Source: Galeopsis tetrahit (Eukaryota > Streptophyta > Magnoliopsida > Lamiales > Lamiaceae). Taken from it: a stretch of DNA of 64,000 nucleotides. The stretch lies in contig OY776123.1 of assembly GCA_963675135.1 (NCBI GenBank), positions 7,504,501 to 7,568,500 on the forward strand. The letters run 5' to 3'. The number at the start of each line of letters is the position of its first letter. The first letter of the stretch is position 1. The notes beneath the pieces are model-generated. The model saw only the letters and a program-made list of their open reading frames with translations, did not search any database and was not told the DNA's origin. This document shows, one piece after another, positions 58,868 through 64,000 of the stretch. Position numbers and translations under genes: made by a program.

Positions 58868-59660
58868 AGAATTCAATATTTTCATTTTATTCAATGGGTA
58901 TGGATATAGTTAGAATTTCTTCACATTCTTTTCTCTTATGTACCATTCTAATGGAGTTGTGATTGATTTTTTTTTTCTTATGTATTGTTCTATAATAAAA
59001 TTATCTAAATTTTTATTATAATTTAATCTATATTTTTGTATTTTCTGGTAGGTTTATAGTTTAATTAGTTATTTTTTTATTTTTTTTTGTTCGTCGAGAC
59101 TTGAAAATTTCATCAGATTCACACAAGATTTTTAAAGATTATAATATACTCGATGAAGATTTTCAAAAGTTGGTAGATTTCTATTAAATTATTAATATTG
59201 TATAGTATTGACATTTGTAAATCTATAAATTTGTATTTAATGTGCGTCAAGCCTTAAAGATTTCAAGATTATTATATACTCGATGAAGTTTGTAGGTTTC
59301 TATTAGATTAATAATATAGTATAATATTGACATAGTATTTTATTTTTTTGACGGGATATTGACATAGTATTTATTTTTAATATCTTTTGTAAATGTATAA
59401 ATTTTTATTTAATGTAATATTTTTGTTTTATTCTTTGTACAAATGTTTATTGTATTTCTTATGAAAATATTGTGTGTATTTCAATATTCTCAATTTTTAT
59501 TCTTGATTTCTATACTTTCATTAATATGTACATTACATAAATTATAAACTTGATCATAACGATTTAATAATATATACATAAATTTGATAAAGTATTTAAT
59601 AATTTATAATAATAGAATTTAATTTAATAAATTATGAAAGACCTAAATTTAATTAAATCT
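58868..59660. other. AT-rich intergenic DNA
   Basis: No gene. Two short near-repeats around 'atatactcgatgaag' and 'attgacatagtattt' at 59144-59165/59273-59290 and 59320-59370. Confidence 0.4.
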
Positions 59661-60096
59661 AGGAATTTTTTCGATTCAAGACCTGAAAGATGGGTTAACT
59701 ATCAATTTGAGGCCTAAAAGAAAATTTATATCGATATAAGACTCGATTTATATAAAACTATCAATTGAAGGCTTAGATTTTAACACCGTTAACAATTAGT
59801 TATACAATACTAGCGTCCATGTAAGTGAAATGTTATCTTTTATAGTACAATTTATTTTTATGACTAGATACATAATTTTATAAGGAAATTATTTTTGAGT
59901 CCATATCAAAAAATAAAATAAAATTGAGTCACACTTGCATTCACATTCCGTTAAATAAAATGTTAACGGTATTAAAATCCAAGCCTTCAACGGATAGTTT
60001 TATATAAATCGAGCCTTATATCGATAGAAAATTTTCTTTTAGACCTTAAATCGATAGTTGATCAATCTTTCAGGCTTTTAATCGAAAAAAATTCCT
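59661..60096. mobile_element. Long-terminal-inverted-repeat (foldback) element
   Basis: The outer ~135 bp on each side are inverted copies: both arms carry 'ttttttcgatt', 'ctaaaagaaaatt', 'cgatataag', 'gatttatataaaactatc' and 'accgttaac'. The centre is ~165 bp of AT-rich DNA. No coding capacity; target duplication unresolved. Confidence 0.85.
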
Positions 60097-60351
60097 TAAA
60101 TGGGACGTAATCCTTAAAATCAGGAAATTCAAATTCAAATTCAAATTTGTAGGTGGATTTAAATTCAAAAACTTCTGTAATTTACATTCCTTACCGTATA
60201 TTAAGCAATTTTCAATATATTACGAATATTCAGTTTTTTTTTTGAAGATTTGAATCCTTAATATTTGAAAAATTCACAAATTTTGTTTTATGAGTACAAT
60301 TTAATTCAATCCTTAGAGGCAAAAATGCCCATTAGTTACACGAATTTAGAA

Positions 60352-60384
60352 TCTATATCTATATCTATATCTATATCTATATCT

Positions 60385-60415
<31 letters not shown>
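60352..60415. repeat. (CTATAT)n microsatellite
   Basis: About ten hexamer units passing into an AT run. Confidence 0.95.
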
Positions 60416-60641
60416 AAAACAAGATAGTGGCTTCTTCAAGAAGATCCGCCCAAATATTAGAATATTAAAATATTATTTCTGTGTGGCCCACCAATAAAAT
60501 CATTAGTCTGCGTATTCACCTCATTCCATTCCAAATTTTCAATCTCACTCCTCTCTCAGACTGGGTTTTTTTATAACAGTTCTTATTCCATTCCAAAATT
60601 TTCACTGCGTGCGTCTCTCCTTGCAACGCCGGCGGCCGGCC

Positions 60642-60752
60642 ATGAAATCTGACTGGCTGCCTCTTCCGGTTGTGGGTCTCCCCAGGCTCCAGCCCCTTTT
60701 GCAAACTGCGTTGGGTATCTCTCACTCCGCCCCATCTGCAACTTGCGCCGAC
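60642..60752 (+). other. Candidate first exon of a host gene, cut by a copia element
   Basis: A GC-rich stretch starts with an ATG in good context (ggccATGaa) after a pyrimidine-rich leader and encodes 37 residues with several Leu/Pro (starting MKSDWLPLPVVGLPRL) up to the copia LTR at 60754. The copia target sequence cgaca lies inside it. The family is not recognised, and the rest lies beyond the window. Confidence 0.3.
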
Positions 60753-60753
60753 A

Positions 60754-61196
60754 TGTTAGCATAAATTAATCGTTAAACATAGATCTTGAAATTTCACGAC
60801 TTTCACATTCCTGACATTCATAGATCATAATTAAATAATCAGAGTACTAACCGTTCGCAGCCATTCTGATTCCTTCTGAAGAAGATGAGTTGTAATTTCT
60901 CCCTCTTGGCCTTATCGTAATCACAGATTAATTATTAACTTACGTGATAGCAGAAGAACATAATTATTGTAATCTGTATTCTTAATAGGCAGAGAGAGGA
61001 GCGGTTTTATTCAGTTTTAAAACTACTCTCAAGATAACGTAACCCCACATGGTCTATCAACATGTGAGAGAAAATATTTGAACTTATCCTTTTCATTGAC
61101 CAATATTCTTAAATATTTAAACCTTAATATTAGATATTAAATTCAATAATAATATCTAATTATTTATTATGTGGCATGATGGCCACAAATCTTACA
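60754..61196 (-). repeat. 3' LTR of a Ty1/copia element
   Basis: 443 bp; on the minus strand it starts tgtaag and ends aaca. It is preceded by a purine tract (gggccaagtgggagaa, + strand 61212-61197). The partner LTR is outside the window, so the target duplication (cgaca at 60749-60753) cannot be checked. Confidence 0.85.
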
Positions 61197-61570
61197 TTCT
61201 CCCACTTGGCCCATGCGGCAGAATATACCTTCAAGGTTTAAACACTTACATAAAGTGCACATGATAAATTAACTTCATTGGTCAAATCATAATGTCAATA
61301 TTAAGTATATACTAACACGAGTCATGGCGGTTCTACATCATTTACTCGACATAGTTCCTTCCATGTACTACAGTGCTAGCTTTCTACTTAATATAACTCA
61401 TAAATGAAAAGTTTAATAAATAGTCCACTTAAACGTCTCGGTTGGAGACTAGATCCTATTGAACTTCATGTCAACCATTAATGTATACGTATAATGACAA
61501 AATAGGATATTATTCAATATCAGAAACAAAATATAAAAGAGCTCAAAGTGTCTAATGCACCATACATTCA

Positions 61571-64000
61571 TTAAGGTTTTTCAATAATGCCCATTCTTTC
61601 GACATGCCCAATAAATGTCTTTGGAGGCAGTCCCTTCGTTAATGGATCAGCAATCATTAGATGAGTGCTAATATGTTCAATTGACACTTTTTGTTTCTGA
61701 ACTTCTTCTTTAACGGCAAGATACTTCAATTCCATATGTTTGGCACCTTTGGAATACTTGTCATTTTTAGAGAAGAATACTGCTGCAGCATTATCACAAT
61801 AAATTTTCAGCGGCTTGGATATACTGTCGACTATTCCAAGTCCTGAAACAAAGTTCCGCAGCCAATTTCCTTGAATTGTGGCCTCGAAACACGCCACAAA
61901 TTCAGCTTCCATGGTGGATGCAGCAATTACAGACTGCTTCGCACTCTTCCATGAAATTGCTCCTCCAGCTAATAGGAACAAAAACCCAAATGTGGACTTT
62001 CGAGTGTCAACACATCCGGCATAATCTGAATCTGAATATCCAATCACCTCAAGATGATTAGACCTTCGATAAGTAAGCATGTGATCTTTCGTTCCTTGCA
62101 AATACCTCAATACTTTCTTTGCAGCTTTCCAGTGATCCATTCCTGGATTACTTTGGTAACGACCAAGCATTCCAACAGCAAAGCTGATATCTGGTCGTGT
62201 ACAAGTTTGTGCGTACATCAAGCTACCAACAATTGATGCATAAGGAATGTCTTTCATTTGTTCATGTTCCAATTCATTATTTGGACATTGCTTAAGGCTG
62301 AACTTATCTCCCTTCTGGATTGGAACGATGCTTGACGAGCACTTTTCCATTCTAAATCTCTCTAGAACTTTATTTATGTATGCTTTCTGAGACAATCCTA
62401 ATATTCCTTGTGATCTATCCCGAAATATTTCTATTCCGATCACATAAGATGCCTCTCCCATATCTTTCATTTCAAAGTTCTTAGATAGATATTTCTTGGT
62501 TTCATACATCATACCAAGATCATTTGTTGCAAGCAAGATATCATCAACATACAGGATCAAAAAAATAAGCTTGCTCCCACTGACTTTAAGATATATACAC
62601 CGATCAACGGTGATTTCCTTAAATCCGAAAGAAGTAATGGTATCATTGAACTTGAGATACCATTGACGGGAAGCTTGCTTAAGTCCGTATATTGATTTCT
62701 TTAGTTTACACACCATATGTTCTTTTCCTTCAATGGAAAAACCTTCAGGTTGATCCATATATACCATCTCCACTAAATCTCCATTAAGAAAAGCTGTTTT
62801 AACATCCATTTGGTGTAGCTCCAAATCATAATGAGCCACCAAAGCCATGATAATTCTAAAGGAATCTTTTCGAGACACCGGTGAAAATGTCTCTTTATAA
62901 TCAATGCCATTTTTCTGAGTAAAACCTTTGGCAACAAGTCTAGCTTTATATCTTTCGATATTGCCTTTTGAGTCTCGTTTGGTCTTGAAGACCCATTTAC
63001 ATCCAACTCTTTTACAACCTTCTGGCAATTCTACAAGATCCCAAACTTCGTTATGAGCCATTGATTTAATCTCTTCATTCATAGCATCTAACCACTTAGT
63101 AGAATTATTACTTTCCATGGCTTGTGAAAATGAAACTGGATCATTATCATTAACTCCAATGTCAAATTCCGCCTCTTGTAGGTAAACCACATACTCATTA
63201 GAAATGGCGGGTCTTCTTTGTCGTTCAGACCTTCTTAATGTTATTGGTTGTGGTTCATCTACTATAGGTTCATTAATGACAGGTTCATTAATTATAGGTT
63301 CATTATTGATATGTTCATCAACGAGAGTATTGTCATTTATATGTTGTTCTTGTAAGTTGTGTGGCAGTTCAACAACTGCAGGAACAACAACATGAGGAGA
63401 AGTTTTAGGCAGAGGAATTTCAACCCTAACTTCTTCAATGTCCACCTTTCGTGGTTCTACACTCCCACTGATTTCACCATTCTCAATGAACCTAGCATTT
63501 CCAGTTTCAACAATTCTTGTACTATGATTAGGACAATAAAACCTATACCCTTTAGACTTTTCAGGATAACCAATGAAGAACCCACTTATGGTTCTTGGAT
63601 CCAACTTCTTCTCATTTGGATTGTAAATTCTTACTTCTGCTGGACAACCCCAAACATGCAGGTGCCTTAAACTGGGTTTCCTACTCGTCCACATTTCAAA
63701 AGGTGTTTTAGGAACTGCTTTACTAGGAACCCTGTTTAACACATACACAGCAGTTTTCAATGCATACATCCATAATGAGGTGGGTAATGAGGAATTACTT
63801 AACATACTCCTAACCATATCCATTAGAGTACGGTTACGCCTTTCTGCTACACCATTTTGTTGCGGTGTACCTGGCATAGTGTATTGAGCACAAATACCAC
63901 GCTTTTCAAGAAATTTAGCAAATGGGCCTGGGCATTGCCCTGATTCATTATATTTTCCATAAAATTCACCACCCCTGTCAGATCTGATGATTTTCACTTT
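61571..64000 (-). CDS. Ty1/copia pol polyprotein, partial (runs off window)
   Basis: At least 808 uninterrupted codons ending at 61571 and open at the window edge. Going from the edge: part of the integrase core (SDRGGEFY, then TPQQNGVAERRNRTLMDM) and the LHVWGCPAEV region, ~residues 1-170; a variable linker with short 'NEPIINEP' repeats; reverse transcriptase ~300-545 with MDVKTAFLNGDL and the catalytic LYVDDILLA; RNase H ~655-790 with SDSDYAGC, STMEAEF and the DPLTKGLP end. Integrase before reverse transcriptase defines Ty1/copia. No stop or frameshift is seen, so this element may be recently active. The catalytic residues visible are intact. Confidence 0.94.
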   Translation of the reverse strand, partial: KVKIIRSDRGGEFYGKYNESGQCPGPFAKFLEKRGICAQYTMPGTPQQNGVAERRNRTLMDMVRSMLSNSSLPTSLWMYALKTAVYVLNRVPSKAVPKTPFEMWTSRKPSLRHLHVWGCPAEVRIYNPNEKKLDPRTISGFFIGYPEKSKGYRFYCPNHSTRIVETGNARFIENGEISGSVEPRKVDIEEVRVEIPLPKTSPHVVVPAVVELPHNLQEQHINDNTLVDEHINNEPIINEPVINEPIVDEPQPITLRRSERQRRPAISNEYVVYLQEAEFDIGVNDNDPVSFSQAMESNNSTKWLDAMNEEIKSMAHNEVWDLVELPEGCKRVGCKWVFKTKRDSKGNIERYKARLVAKGFTQKNGIDYKETFSPVSRKDSFRIIMALVAHYDLELHQMDVKTAFLNGDLVEMVYMDQPEGFSIEGKEHMVCKLKKSIYGLKQASRQWYLKFNDTITSFGFKEITVDRCIYLKVSGSKLIFLILYVDDILLATNDLGMMYETKKYLSKNFEMKDMGEASYVIGIEIFRDRSQGILGLSQKAYINKVLERFRMEKCSSSIVPIQKGDKFSLKQCPNNELEHEQMKDIPYASIVGSLMYAQTCTRPDISFAVGMLGRYQSNPGMDHWKAAKKVLRYLQGTKDHMLTYRRSNHLEVIGYSDSDYAGCVDTRKSTFGFLFLLAGGAISWKSAKQSVIAASTMEAEFVACFEATIQGNWLRNFVSGLGIVDSISKPLKIYCDNAAAVFFSKNDKYSKGAKHMELKYLAVKEEVQKQKVSIEHISTHLMIADPLTKGLPPKTFIGHVERMGIIEKP

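Overview
This is a stretch of plant nuclear DNA, almost certainly from a eudicot. It is AT-rich, holds only two intact host genes of plant-specific families, and is otherwise filled with typical plant transposable elements. The two genes are a zinc-finger homeodomain (ZF-HD) transcription factor at 4087-5058 (- strand, intronless) and a four-exon GASA/snakin cysteine-rich secreted peptide gene at 42683-43536 (+ strand). They belong to unrelated pathways and nothing suggests they act together. I could not identify the species.

Layout. 1-114: tail of a LINE. 115-4086: AT-rich intergenic DNA. 4087-5320: ZF-HD gene with its leader. 8062-8335: a TRIM (miniature LTR retroelement). 9129-10015: a decayed partial copy of the ZF-HD gene, split by a 418-bp Mutator-type foldback MITE. 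10231-16157: Stowaway-like and Tourist-like MITEs and a tRNA-derived SINE whose body is triplicated. 16282-17514: 5'-truncated LINE. 18087-28379: an island of six non-autonomous Mutator-like elements (A-F), each with GGG...CCC ends and a 9-bp (A: 9-10 bp) target-site duplication. Four of them carry paired GTCGAC-rich hairpins beside GC-rich cargo; one is a 3.2-kb foldback element with tandem arrays in both arms.

29886-36835: a LINE split by a complete Ty3/gypsy element (30800-35606) whose two 277-bp LTRs are nearly identical. 38685-39587: LINE fragment with a perfect 15-bp duplication. 41152-42123: two Stowaway-like MITEs upstream of the GASA gene. 43945-45252: a 1.3-kb segment whose second copy lies at 50735-50843 plus about 57416-58867, split by a 6.6-kb nest of elements. 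46114-49794: a non-coding LTR element (LARD-like) with a tandem array inside. 52250-57032: a deleted LTR element (- strand) keeping gag, protease and the integrase tail only, itself holding a further insertion with GC palindromes. 59661-60096: a long-inverted-repeat element. 60754-64000: the 3' LTR and an open pol reading frame of a Ty1/copia element that runs off the window; it may have landed in a host exon at 60642.

Element borders were set by reading termini and matching target-site duplications by eye. Family names below superfamily level are avoided unless the sequence supports them. No tRNA, rRNA, CRISPR array or replication origin was seen.
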